A stretch of 64,000 bases of DNA from Evernia prunastri (GCA_003184365.1 NKYR01000065.1:124001-188000), one strand, 5' to 3'; positions 22,116-33,074 are shown, counted from the first letter of the stretch. Notes: generated from the letters alone by a model not told the origin. Made by a program: numbers and translations.

Positions 22116-24808
22116 CTACCCATGGTATCTTGTAGCGTCCTCCTCATCCAGCAAACTTTCCCTGGTCTCAATATTACCGGCCGATTCCCCACGCTGATGT
22201 CTTATGATGATGGACCCGAACCTCGAGCCCGCGGTTGATCTTTCAGAAGCCGATTCGAGTCTCGTTTCCCAGGTATCGCTATCCCCGGTATTCATTCTGA
22301 TGTGCATAGGTCGCGCAGCGCTCGATCGACGGATACTGGGGCGCGATGAAGAGGACGTGTGGAATGTAGCCGCAGGGCGAGTGGAAGATGATGAATGAAA
22401 TGTTGAGGAAACGCCGCTCCGGCGTGGAGTGGCTGCGGTGCTACCATTTTCGGATCCGGAGCTGGAATCCATACGGATGTTCCGTTGTCGAGAAGCAGTA
22501 GAGGATATCGAGGGGGAGGAAACTGGACTTTCGGGTTCCGAGGAGTCAAGATGCGGCATGGTTGGTCGGGTGTAAGATGACGGTGATTCCGATTCGGCTG
22601 ATGATTCGTCGATGCGGTTGGAGTGGATGAAGGCGTCGGAGTCGGATGAATCAACGCGCGAGTTGCGAGGTCGAGTCGAGATCGATGGCGTATCAGAGTC
22701 ATCGGAGTGGTAGCGGCGATGGAAAGGCCCGATTGGCATGCCATCCCTTGTCCACCCGGCCTCTGACTCTGAAGAGTCCATCCGGGTTGGGTCTGGACGT
22801 TGGACAGAGAGACGCGGTTCCGGGGATGTAAGAGCGGCTCGTCTGTTTTCAAGACTTGGAGAGCGTCTTTGCTCGAGATCTGGAGATGGGTGACCGGAGT
22901 CGGCTGAGCTCAAGCCGGGGGATGGAAGCTCTTGGCTTGGGTCAGGCGAAGGCAATTCGGGATAGTTCCATTTCGGCTCCGGAGTCGAAAGCTCAGACCG
23001 TAGCTCCTCTGGACTCGGAGAAGGCATCTCGGATCTATCCACAGGCTCAGCTGGCAATTCCATCATTGGACTTTGAGGTCTCTGTTTCTCTCCGAGGGGA
23101 GCGAAGAACTCATTGCCGTCAGCTTCAGAGAGCGGAGGAGTCATTGGGACTTCAGCAACTGTGACGGTTGTTGTGGTATTCTTCTTGACCTCTGGCTCAT
23201 CCGAGAAGTCGTGCTTGTGATCGCTCTCGATATCAGATATAGCCTTTGGCTCGTTAGTGGGAGCCATAGCAAGTTTTCGAGATTGACGCTTCCTGCGAAG
23301 ACTTCGGAAGATGAAGAAGGAGGCGCAGAGAGTAGCGATGAGGACAATTGCGATAGCAATTCCTGCTATAGCTCCTGTACCAATACCGTGGGAGCCTTTG
23401 TCGGTGACCTTGACGATAGCAGTACTGCTCGAAGTCGGATGGGCGGTTGTGGTACCAGTTGTGGACTCCGCATGCGATATGGGAACGATATGAGTTGGCA
23501 CAGATGCATCGAAACTTGCTTGCGAGATTGAAAAATTGGATTTCTCGTAGTCGACGATCAAAAATCTACGAATCATCAGCTTCCGACATTTGCTGAGCTA
23601 TTGAGGGATGACTTACGATTCTTGAAGAAAAGTCCGACCCAGGGTGGACTGCGTGTCGTCACCACGCTGTAGAGGAAAGTACAGCGTCTGAGATGAAACC
23701 AAAGGAGCCGTGGCAACGAGATCAAAACTGGCATAAGGCAACGTGATATTGATGGAAGGACCGGCTCCAGTTAGACTATTTGATAGTTGAAAAACAATGC
23801 TGGCGTTCTGCTTGATATTGGCTTCATGACTACTGTCATTGACAGTATACAGATTGTGGATTGGGTCCCACGTGAGGCCGAATGCTTGTTGGAATGCATC
23901 ACATGTCGATTCGGGAAGCCATAAGTACGGCACAGTTGAATCCACAAGCGCATTTATACCTTGGGTCAGCAGTGGCGTCTGGGTGGTTGAGTTGGAGTAA
24001 GTAACAGACTGTAGGCCTACGACAAGTTGACTCGTGACGACAGGTGCGAAGGTAAAGGAGAGATTATTGGGAATGAATCGTGAGGCGTCGTAGCCACCTA
24101 ATGTTAAGCTTCCGTTGGTACCATTTTGCCCTATCAACATTAACGGCGAAGACCTATGTTCTTTGAGCTAGTCTTACGGTAAGAGGCACCAGCTGTGTAA
24201 CCATAAGACAAACTAGGGATCAGATTCTCATTTCTGAGTGAGCCCAAGAAGCTTGGCGATACATCGCTACTATCTGTACCAAAGGTGATGTTCTGAGAGG
24301 CGAGGCCTAAGTTGCCCAGATAGTAAGTGTTGGTCCCGATGGCAGCTACCACTTGATGATCCAATGAAACATTGGCGACTCCGGACTGTCCAGGGACCCC
24401 GATAGTGTCGTAGCCATAAGTTCCAACTTGATTACCGGCGCTGTATGGGTTGCCCAGGTTGACCTCCGCATTAAGCGAGTAGATTCCTTTGGCATTCCAG
24501 GCGGACGACTTCGTGGAGTCATACGCTCCACCACGAGCTCCCGTACAGTTCGCTGGGGAAGCAGGACCGCAACCTGTAGGCGCAACCACCCAGGTTGACT
24601 GGACCTCGGTCGACACCAGCACTTGGAGCTGTTGAGGAGGGTTGCCAACAGTGATGAGGAACGAAGACCAAGAACCATCGTCACCAATGCTACACAGATA
24701 TATTCGTCAGCGCCAAACTTTGAAGCCTTCTGTCAATCTAATGGAGACTGGGTAGACATACAAATCCCCGCTTGGATCAACCACGATCGGCGCAGCTTCG
24801 ATCGGCAT
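22116..24808 (-). CDS. membrane-anchored aspartic-protease-like protein, probably catalytically dead, about 840 aa
   Basis: Exons are 24762-24808, 24178-24689, 23617-24130 and 22116-23565; introns are 72, 47 and 51 bp; total 841 codons. Pepsin-fold signatures are DGSWSSFLITVGNPPQQ, then the flap-side GTYGYDTIGV and the second half GGYDASRF. The first catalytic site reads VLVSTEVQSTWVV, with Ser42 where DTG should be. The second reads ALVDSTVPYLWLP and keeps Asp250. Many N-x-S/T sites occur before a TM helix (about 422-444: GAIAGIAIAIVLIATLC), followed by an RRKR stop-transfer. A Ser/Pro-rich cytoplasmic tail of about 390 residues carries repeated RMDSS/RVDSSDSD-like words. No signal peptide is visible from the chosen ATG, so the true first exon may lie upstream. 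Likely a surface or plasma-membrane sensor-like pseudoprotease; function unknown. Confidence 0.82.
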
Positions 24809-24879
24809 TATGGGTTACTGTTTTTGGCGAAAGATATAAACACTGAAAAAGATACACAGAGAAGAAGAAAGAGGAAAAG

Positions 24880-24903
24880 CTATGGGTATGAACAAGGCAC
24901 CAT
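24880..24903 (-). promoter_or_regulatory. possible upstream ORF in the leader of the aspartic-protease-like gene
   Basis: A 7-codon ATG-to-TAG frame lies 72 bp upstream of the chosen start and downstream of an AT-rich TATA-like stretch at about 24982-24994. If transcription begins near 24950, ribosomes meet this ATG first. It could also belong to an unrecognised first exon. Confidence 0.3.
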
Positions 24904-25431
24904 ATTCGGGACTGGCAGTAATGATCTTGATGTTTGTGGGTGAAGAAAGAGAAGAGAGAACTGGCGCTGACAGTGTAGGCAGAATATATTAAAAATAATG
25001 GGCGGTGGGAAGGGCATGAAAGAGAAACGGAGGTTACCTTAGGTACCGTACACTATGCTAAAGGATGGAATGGTCCAGATCATGGGCCTGGTGTGCTCCT
25101 TGGATTACCTACCTACCATACCTAGGTATTACTGTACTTCTAGTTGTTTAGTGTGGTAGGTACAAGTGACAAGGCGTGGGATGGGGAAAAGCATTGCGCT
25201 TGTTGCTTCTCCGGCTGCAGTCATGCAGCCTTGAGTGATTTTGCGCAAACCCTCTTTTCTATTTTGCGAATTCCGTGTATAGACAGACAGACTATGGAGT
25301 ACGAGTACCTACAGGATAATTATCTCTTTGCATGCCGACTTGCCTTTATTCATTGATTCCGATAAGTTACTGAGAAGCTGGAACCGACAATTCAATCACA
25401 TGGATTTGCCATGTGGAGACCCGTCTCCGCT

Positions 25432-25476
25432 GGAGAGAGCAAGGAGCCGCGATCGCCGGTAATTCTCTTCTATGTC

Positions 25477-25522
<46 letters not shown>

Positions 25523-25573
25523 GATAATTGTAACCATCCATGATCAAAGAGAAGGCTGAAGGCTGCGGCAGTG
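25432..25573 (+). repeat. left copy of second gap-flanking duplication, with (AAT)n
   Basis: 142 bp ending at the N-run and recurring as 25588-25732. It includes an (AAT)n microsatellite at about 25476-25522. Confidence 0.9.
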
Positions 25574-25587
25574 NNNNNNNNNNNNNN
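25574..25587. other. assembly gap (14 N)
   Basis: A run of 14 N bases flanked on both sides by the same unique sequence plus an (AAT)n tract. Confidence 0.98.
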
Positions 25588-25632
25588 GGAGAGAGCAAGG
25601 AGCCGCGATCGCCGGTAATTCTCTTCTATGTC

Positions 25633-25681
<49 letters not shown>

Positions 25682-25732
25682 GATAATTGTAACCATCCAT
25701 GATCAAAGAGAAGGCTGAAGGCTGCGGCAGTG
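25588..25732 (+). repeat. right copy of second gap-flanking duplication, with (AAT)n
   Basis: 145 bp matching 25432-25573, longer by one AAT unit (microsatellite at about 25632-25681). It begins at the first base after the gap. Confidence 0.9.
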
Positions 25733-26592
25733 AAGCCATGGTAGCACCGGTAGGGTGACAATGGATAGCGGGGTACCTACCCTTAGGCTCTTCGATATTC
25801 AACCAAAGTCATGTTGGCACACTCGACGGCGTCAAAGCTTTTGGTACATGGTAAGCACTAAGGTCTAATAGGCTTTAGTTCGGAATCCTTCTCGCTGCAC
25901 CTCTTCCTTTTCCCTCATCTTTCTCCTCTTCCCCCACCATCTCCAACGGCTGATGTGAGATGATCAGAGATAAAATATCATAAAATAGCGCAACAGTCGT
26001 CCAATCATACTTTCTTCTTTTTCCCGAGCTGCATATACGCTACCTACAAAGTCAAAGACTACCTTAGAGTTCATGCTCGCGAATTGCGGCATCCTAGTGA
26101 TCCTACACAATCCTAACCTACCTTACCTCCCACCCCAGGCACCCACAACTTCCCCGAAAAGCCTTACGAATCTCACCGCCAGTAACAGCCCCAACCGCAT
26201 CATTTCGCATCTTTGCACGCCAGAACGTACACACATGCCGCCAACGCCGAAAGGGAAGGTGCGTGGTACCATGGATCGGAGGTCCAGTCAGCGGTCCGAA
26301 TTGACGAAAAGCTCGCAGCCTTGATAGCTTCGATAGCTTGGATAGCGCCATGCTTGGTCCAAACCGGTCGGGCCCTACGTACACAGCTTGAGGCTCCCGA
26401 TACCGTGCTGCGTCATTCCATGCAAGCCCCCGACCGGATGGCGTTGCGAGTACCTGATCCCTAGGAAGATGATCTTTCCTAGCTCTGGAAGTGATATATG
26501 AAAGCTCTCTGCCCAAATAACGTAGATCTCACAACCTCTCCTCCCATAGAATCCTGTCGCAACTCCTCTTGTCCACAGCAGAAAACTAGAAT

Positions 26593-28194
26593 ATGTCTTC
26601 GATTTCTTGGCTTCTATTCTTCGCAATAAGCTTGCTCCAGAACACTGTCCTCTGTGTTCCCCAAGGTAAGTTCTCCTCGTTTTAGTTGACATCTCAACCT
26701 TTCTACGGAGATGAAGCTAAGAATTTGTCAACTAGGAGCACTTATAACAGGCACCGAAGCGAGCGGGTTCCTAGCCCCAGCTGCCCCGGATTTGGTCGGG
26801 CCAACCAATGCCGCCTCACCGGTCTGTGCTGGCTGCTATTTGGTCGCGGACGTAGCTGGTGAGCTTGGTTCATGGACTGACTGATGGGAATCTATTGCTA
26901 AATGGCGTACAACAGGGGTTGTGTGGTATCAAGAAGTGTTTATAAACACAGCCGCGACTGCCGTAGTGTCAGTGGGCGTTGGGAACGGCACGAGCGCGAC
27001 AAGAACATCAATACAGCAGAATGAGGGTCAACTCACAGTCGGCAATCCATCGGCCACGGCGGGCTCGGTTGCTTTAACGCAGATCAATTTCCAACCGACT
27101 GCCAATGTTGGAGGTGCTCAGTTGTATGTGCGACCATTTTTATCAATCAGTGCAAGAGCTGATCCCGACTAGGACATCACCTACAGCTTACAATGTCTTT
27201 ACCGGTATGATCTAGGAATACTTTCCTCAATAATCGTTCGTTGCTGAATTACCTGCAGCATATTCCGTAACGTCTGCGTATTTATCGAATGGAGTGTGTG
27301 TCACAACTTCTGGGTCCGCTATTCCGGTTTCCCCAGCTTATTCAGAAATCCTATCCTCTGCAAATGGCCGAGTCACTCTTGACGCCAACGGACAGCAATC
27401 ATTCATCGATTACTTAGGTTTCAGCACTTGCTCTGGTGGAGGAGAAAATGTCGTTGCGACGGCACTACTCCAGGTCTTGAACACGACGGCAACGACTACA
27501 AGCACGTTCTCGAACGTCCCGCTGGCTGCTGTAGTGGCTAGTCTGACTATAGCTCCTGTAAGTCTTCTGAACCACATGATCCGATGCTTTGCTCGAACAT
27601 GCTCGGCAAATCGGTGACCTGTCCTGATTGCGCCAACCTCAATCTGAATGTCCCAAATTGCTCGGTCCATTTGAATGTCTGGGTTACATCAGGGCTAATC
27701 ACTATCTCTTCAGCAATCGATCCCCGCTGCAGCTCCAGGAGCCACTACCACCGCTCCATCCACCACGGTCTTCCCTTCCGTTGGCGGTAAGTCGAACTTG
27801 GATATTAAACGTTCCTTGTCCACAACATCTGCGAGTTGCAAATCATGTTCCAGTCTCATCAATCACTCAAGACCTTTCCATGACTTGGAGGTTGTTTCTA
27901 AAGGAGAAGACTGATGTCAAATATCTAGTACCACAAATTGTAATAGGCAACCGTACCGTTACGCCCGACGCGAACCCCATCGGCCTGTCGATCTTCAACG
28001 GTACATTCACGGGTCACCCCATTACGGCGACGAGCAACGGCGTCGCCTATGTCGCCTATCCCACAGGTTCAGGAGGAAATTTCACCACCCCTGAACTTTT
28101 CCAAGGAACGGCGACGTTGAACAGAGCCGATGCTTGGTTGGTGGTATGGGTAACTGGATTCGTGGGACTGGGAGCGTTTGTGTACTATTTGTAA
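26593..28194 (+). CDS. secreted, membrane- or GPI-anchored surface glycoprotein, 357 aa
   Basis: Seven exons: 26593-26665, 26736-26858, 26916-27123, 27173-27204, 27259-27557, 27714-27786 and 27929-28194. Introns are 70, 57, 49, 54, 156 and 142 bp, and the sum is 358 codons. The start gives a clean signal peptide (MSSISWLLFFAISLLQNTV). The mature part is Ala/Thr/Ser/Gly-rich with a CAGCYLVADVAG motif and several N-x-S/T sites (NTTATTT, NGTFTG, NRTVTP). The C-terminus ends in a hydrophobic tail without charged residues (WLVVWVTGFVGLGAFVYYL), consistent with GPI attachment or a short TM anchor. No catalytic motif is visible. The small 32-bp exon 4 and the frame continuity at six junctions support the model; the two longer introns near the 3' end could be misplaced. 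Likely a cell-wall or cell-surface protein; role unknown. Confidence 0.75.
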
Positions 28195-29670
28195 AATAAC
28201 ATTGTGGGGTTCGCGTTATGATCTCGACGTTAGATTAATCCTAATCTTGTGATGAATTAGACGACCTTTCAAAATCAATCGTCCAAACCTGCTCGATGAC
28301 ATCTCTGAAATGATCACCGTTCATTGATCAAGTGTAGGATTGAGTGGCCATGTGGTCGGGCGGGAAGGTCCTCGGTCCTTGATCCCTCCCAGTACCTGCA
28401 TCCGTGCCGAAAGGGCGTATCAAACCTCTCAACGTAATCTTCATCGATTGTTCTTATCCACTATACGCTGGAAAAAATCGTTCTGTAATTCGTCACTCAA
28501 TCTAGCGTTAGGGCTCAGAATCCATAGGTACATCGCAACCACCAAATACTTCTCGACCGCAACACACACGATCCGAGTCGATTGCATGTTCTCTCCCCCG
28601 AAACTCTGGCTAGACAGTGCCCGTTTCACCTTGTCTGGTCATGCGGATCGACCGCACAGCGAGAGCAGAAGCGTCGTTTCTCTGATCGTGACTGCGCCTT
28701 GGTTGCTCAAACCAGTGATCGCGTACACATCCGGAGCTTGAGGTTTAAGAGTGTCTCGGATTGCTAACAAGCTCAATCAATGGTCTTCCTGAAGGGCCAC
28801 CATTGGAAGACATCTCCTTATATCATGGGAGTAGTCGGCTCCAGCGGAGGATGAACTGCTTCAAAGTTGCTCTCTTTCGCCGTTTACTTATGCTACAACT
28901 TTTGCTCTGAGCATACTGATTGTAGCTAAGTTCAATTGCTGATTGGGTTCTAGACACGATGACTCCTTAGATCTATCAGCAATAGTTATCAAAACGAGCC
29001 CTTTCCTTCCTCGTCCTCGGTCTCAAATTCGGCGCCTCAATGGACCGCATCGACTGCGTCCTAAGTGCCTTCACCCCAGCCCCGGCTACATCGCCCCTCC
29101 CCATCGAGCCTCTCAAGCATGACGCCTATCGACAATCGAGATGCCTACCGTCCGCATGATTTAAGATACAAGACCTCGTTAGAGGAGCTTTCCCACATCG
29201 AACGTCTGCTGGGGCAGTGTGTTCGCCGATGGAGTAGACGAGTTCAGTTGGAGACTTGGACTTTTTATGATATCGGCTTAGTCGGCACCATGGGCAGGCG
29301 ATATGGCTACTGAGCATGTTCGAGGCAGGGTAGACGAGACGGAGACGGCGCTGGCGATGGCTGGGGGATCAATATTGGCAGCAAGGGTAGGAAAGACGGC
29401 CGTGATAAAATTAGGGTCACGAGCAGGCTGATAGGAGGCAGAGAGCGCCAATGATTGCTGTATTCAATGGCTTCACGCTGCAGCAGCCGAAGACATCAGG
29501 GGCCTGTCACGATAATGGTGGCATTGCCAACGTATGATTCATACCTTCCTAAGCAGGAGTCTGGAGAACTAAGAAAGGTCTGTATCTATGACTTCGATCC
29601 TGGGCTTGGGAAACGGGCCTCGCTTTACCTGAGCTGGACTGTGACGTGCTGACGCTCGGCCATCTGCAGC
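28195..29670. other. 1.5-kb region, no gene firmly supported
   Basis: Contains an ATG frame of 64 codons at 29119-29313 (with TSLEELSHIERLLGQCVRRW) that could be a 5' exon of the next gene, but I found no convincing donor to join it. Otherwise nothing recognised. Confidence 0.4.
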
Positions 29671-30325
29671 ATGTTCGTCGACCGTACAATGCGCCATTCA
29701 GCAGACCGCAGAACGGAGTACGATACAGACAGCCTTTGGAGCAAGGAAGGCAGCGTCTCCGAAGAGATCGTACACACCTATGTAAAATACCATCGCTTCT
29801 TCACTTATCCACTACCAAAGACCACACGTCGTGAGCACTTCGGCGGCGACAAGGCGATTGAACTTATTAAGATATCACACAGAAGCTGGCCTGTCTCCTA
29901 AGCACACAGTGGCAATGGTTACAACAATGATAGCTAAGGCCATCGTGGACGCATACAGAAGCTGGGGTCCTAGAACGAGGAAGGCATGTTTGACATGGAA
30001 GAGATCTACATGTGCGGTGGCGGCGCAATATCTGGAACTACATGCAGCAGGAGCTCGTCTCCAATGCGCTTTGACCATGCTGTATGAGCGAGGCGTCGGC
30101 GGAGGGGCGAAAGAGGCCATCACATTCGCCTTCTACGCCATGTATACGGTGCCAGGCAGGCCATTGGTGGTGCCGCAAAGGTTCGAGACGAGAATACGGA
30201 CCATCGTTGGAAGTGCTTCACTTGGAAGGAACTACGGGGAGATCATGAGGAAGAATGTGGCCTTTCGGGGGAATCTTGAGAGCGACTATCTGCCACCTGC
30301 CCAGCAGACGACACTTCAAACGTGA
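29671..30325 (+). CDS. hypothetical protein, about 200 aa, two exons
   Basis: Exon 1 is 29671-29830 and exon 2 is 29883-30325, with a 52-bp intron (GTGAGC...CACAG) that joins the two frames exactly. The protein is basic with patches such as EEIVHTYVKYHRFF, AMVTTMIAKAIVDAYRSW and EAITFAFYAMYTVPG, and has no recognised domain, signal peptide or TM helix. The typical intron size and exact phase argue for a real gene; the odd composition and lack of relatives I know of argue for caution. There may be further 5' exons before 29671. Confidence 0.4.
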
Positions 30326-30813
30326 CAGGGCATCGCCGAGGACTTTGGTAACAGCCTTGAGCGACGACGAGCCAGGCCAAGGGCAGGAAGAGATGCAACA
30401 TGATTTGCACCTTAGTGACAATTGACTGGCTGAGAACGAGCTACCGATCAATCGAAGCTGTCATTCTTTCAAGAATCAAGCATCTTAGTGGTATCTTACG
30501 TAGGTTTCGTACAAATTGAAAGAACATATCCAAGCACGCTGATACATCGCTCCGCATAATAATGAACCAAACATGGCATCCAATATCGCTGTCGTATTCG
30601 CATGCATATTTTCCCTCCACACATACCCCTCTAGCAGTCCGTTCGTCGTTCATCGTTCATGAAACACCATCTCAACTCCTACGCCCTATCAGCAATTAGC
30701 CCATCCGTGCAACCAAACCAAAATCAAACCAAACCAAACCAAAGCACACCACACCCCGCCCCCTCACAGATAGAGAAAACCACCCCCAGGGAAAACACAG
30801 ATGGGGGAACCAC
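30326..30813. other. convergent intergenic region
   Basis: 488 bp, with A/C-rich CCAAACCAAA repeats at 30712-30745 next to the 3' end of the minus-strand gene. No coding signal. Confidence 0.5.
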
Positions 30814-31317
30814 TCACAAAAGCGCCAACGTAATATCTCCCCGAATGCTCGCCTTCAACTCCAGCTCAATGTCCAGATTCAACTCCAACCGCAACTTCAA
30901 CCCGTCCTGCTTCATCATCTCCTCGCTCTGGCCCCCTCCCCCACCGCCTCCCTCTTTCCCCTCCCCCTTCTTCTTGCCCCCCGGCTCCGGCTTCCCGCCC
31001 CGCACGGGCAACTCCCCGCGCTGCGTCCGCGTGTGCGTGACGGGACCGTCCGTGGATGCGTCGTTGTCGCCGCCGACGTGCTGCAGGGCGCCGCCACTCG
31101 CTGCTGCTGCTGCTGAGGAGGACGATTCTTCTTCTCCTTCGCCGTCTTCGTTCAGAGCGGGCATTTGCTGCGTCCCCTGTTGGGCTTTCTGCTGCGCTTT
31201 TCGGCGCCGCGCGCGGCGGGATTGCGAGCGCGAGCGCTTTCCGGGCGTGTCTGAGATTTCGGAGTCGGTTGCTTCTTTGGTTGGGGGGGTTTGCGGGGGC
31301 GGTGTCGTGGTGGGCAT
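30814..31317 (-). CDS. disordered protein with shared C-terminal motif, 167 aa (paralogue A)
   Basis: An intronless frame with ATG at 31317. The N-terminal two thirds are low complexity: proline/threonine-rich start, an Arg/Ser-basic patch (KRSRSQSRRARRRKAQQ), a poly-Ser/Ala run, then the linker GGKKKGEGKEGGGGG. The last 30 residues are ordered-looking and alternate hydrophobic and charged residues: KLRLELNLDIELELKA followed by SIRGDITLALL at the very end. The same linker plus motif ends the divergent neighbour at 32292-33074, so the two genes are paralogues. No catalytic residues or TM segments are visible. The nuclear-type basic patch suggests nuclear or nucleic-acid contact, but that is inference. 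The family is unnamed to me. Confidence 0.75.
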   Translation of the reverse strand: MPTTTPPPQTPPTKEATDSEISDTPGKRSRSQSRRARRRKAQQKAQQGTQQMPALNEDGEGEEESSSSAAAAASGGALQHVGGDNDASTDGPVTHTRTQRGELPVRGGKPEPGGKKKGEGKEGGGGGGGQSEEMMKQDGLKLRLELNLDIELELKASIRGDITLALL

Positions 31318-32291
31318 TGTGGTGATAGGGTGTAGGGATTTAGGAGGTTAGCTAGAAGGGTCGCGTAGGTAGTTTCGATGCTTTTGAGGGGGATGCGCTG
31401 GGGTGTGAGGGTTGATGGAGGTGCTGCTGGATGGTATTCAACGCGTTTCGGTGGTCGCTTTGATCGTCACTTCGGTGTGTAGCAGGTTTGGTCGTCTCTG
31501 GGGGTGTTTCGTTTCAAGCTGGGATGACTGGAATATGGAGGAGCTGTTCAACATTATTTTAGGACAAAGTTCATCGCACTCTCAAACAGAAGACCCTGAC
31601 GGTTTTGATGAAGGTTTATTTTGTCAGACATCTTTGATGTTCCTTGCACTGTTGCAGAGCGTCATGGCTGCAGGGATCTGAGCCTGGCTCGGGTCTTGCG
31701 TGCCAAGGTTCAGCCACCAGGAATCCCTGTCATTCACGTTTCTCCACGTTTTTGCCAGCAGTCAATGAGCACGTTTTCCACCCTTCTACCACAACAGTAA
31801 CAACTTCACACAGGAGGTACACTCACAGCTCTTTCCCCAGATGATTTGGGATACGTCGGAGTCAGGCCATCAGAACAACCATGATTCTTGAAATGCGTAG
31901 GTAATCCGAAATCGAAATGTGCGTGTTCTCGGCCCAACGCCACACAGCGCATACTTTCGGCAGGGATTCGGCAGCCAACTCGGCGACTATGCACTTGGAT
32001 TGGCTGCTGGTCTCGTGCCCCTGTCAGCTTCCACCAATCCAAGGAAAGACTGCGCGTTGACGGCAGATCAGAGGGCAAGGACCTGACTCTTGGGTGGGTG
32101 AAGCGGTTCGAGTGGCTGGGTTCGGAGAAAGAGAAGCAAAAAACGTCATGCTCCTGTATTTTCTTGTATTAACCAGCCATTCTTTTTTACTCGTAATTTT
32201 TTTGTCTTGCTCAACTCGCCCTGCGATCTTCCATCTCCTTGTGTATTCACAGTGCATCTCTTGTGTCGAAAAGTAAGAATTCCCAAAGTGA
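31318..32291. other. divergent promoter region of the paralogue pair
   Basis: 974 bp between two divergent start codons. No coding frame is supported on either strand. Confidence 0.5.
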
Positions 32292-33074
32292 ATGCAAATT
32301 CCTCCAGACTCCCCCGAACAGGCCTCCAGACAAGACCAGGCGATGGCAGAAGAAGAATCCCGCACCGACGAAAGCCAAGCCAGGGCCGGCGCCAACGCAG
32401 CAGTAGCCGGTGGCACAAATGCCCAAGGTTCGCAGAAGAAGGCACAGGAAACCAAACGCACACCACCAAAGTTGCCGAAGAAGGGCTCGCAGCAAAATAC
32501 ACCTAGGAAGGAAACACAGAAAGGGGGTGACTCGGAACAGGATCCATCGCACGCGTCGGAAACGAATGAGAATGCTCCTGCTTCGCAACCACAGTCTCGC
32601 GCACAAAGCAAGCGCCGGCAGAGTAGGGGAAGGGGCAGGAGTCAGGCCCCGGAGTCTGATACGGAGAGCATTGTCCGCAGTGACCTGTCCGATGCGCAAG
32701 GTGGTCGCCGTAACAGAAACCGCAAAAAGAAGCCGACGAAAGAAGCTGCACCTCCGCAAACCAACAAATCTAGCGGTGGACCTCTGGATTCGCTCGACGA
32801 GGTGGGAGAAACCACCTCCGGAGCGCTGGATAAGGTTCAGGATACCGCCGGCGGCGTGACAGACCAGGCCGGTCAAGCTGTAGGCGGTGCAAAAGATCAA
32901 GTTGGCAAGACAGTTGGTGGACTGACTGGTGGAGGAAAGAAAGGAGAAGGAAAAGAAGGAGAGGACGGGGGCAAGGGAGAGCAACTACGACTTCGGATCG
33001 AGCTCAACTTGGATCTCGAAATCCAATTGAAGGCGAAAATTCATGGAGATGTCACTATTGGGTTGTTGAATTAG
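32292..33074 (+). CDS. disordered, LEA-like protein with shared C-terminal motif, 260 aa (paralogue B)
   Basis: An intronless frame with ATG at 32292 and stop at 33074. The N-terminus is acidic and glutamine-rich, then basic and Arg/Ser-rich (KRRQSRGRGRSQ, GRRNRNRKKKPTK). Residues about 165-215 form a repeated amphipathic pattern of the LEA/apolipoprotein kind (SLDEVGETTSGALDKVQD, TDQAGQAVGGAKDQVGKT). The end repeats the paralogue's layout: linker GGGKKGEGKEGEDG, then LRLRIELNLDLEIQLKA and KIHGDVTIGLLN. LEA-like repeats usually bind membranes or protect proteins during desiccation. Whether that applies here is inference. It lies head to head with paralogue A, 975 bp apart. Confidence 0.78.
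   Translation: MQIPPDSPEQASRQDQAMAEEESRTDESQARAGANAAVAGGTNAQGSQKKAQETKRTPPKLPKKGSQQNTPRKETQKGGDSEQDPSHASETNENAPASQPQSRAQSKRRQSRGRGRSQAPESDTESIVRSDLSDAQGGRRNRNRKKKPTKEAAPPQTNKSSGGPLDSLDEVGETTSGALDKVQDTAGGVTDQAGQAVGGAKDQVGKTVGGLTGGGKKGEGKEGEDGGKGEQLRLRIELNLDLEIQLKAKIHGDVTIGLLN

Larger units (their letters stand above)
24809..26592. other. 1.8-kb divergent intergenic region with an assembly gap
   Basis: Lies between ATG 24808 (minus) and ATG 26593 (plus). It holds TACCTA/CCTAGGTA-type words (25035-25135), the (AAT)n microsatellite and the N-run with duplicated flanks. Frames at 26073-26516 overlap on both strands without splice or motif support. Confidence 0.55.

Noticed and set aside
22292..23531. 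Several long frames opposite the Ser/Pro-rich tail of the aspartic-protease-like gene
   Set aside because: Antisense shadows of a biased-composition coding exon.
25396..25761. Frame with long isoleucine runs across the second gap
   Set aside because: Translation of the (AAT)n microsatellite copies.
26073..26516. Overlapping frames upstream of the surface glycoprotein
   Set aside because: Open on both strands with no motif; likely promoter/UTR sequence.
32247..32984. 245-codon antisense frame with hydrophobic runs
   Set aside because: Shadow of paralogue B, whose Lys/Gln/Gly codons give a TM-like reverse frame.
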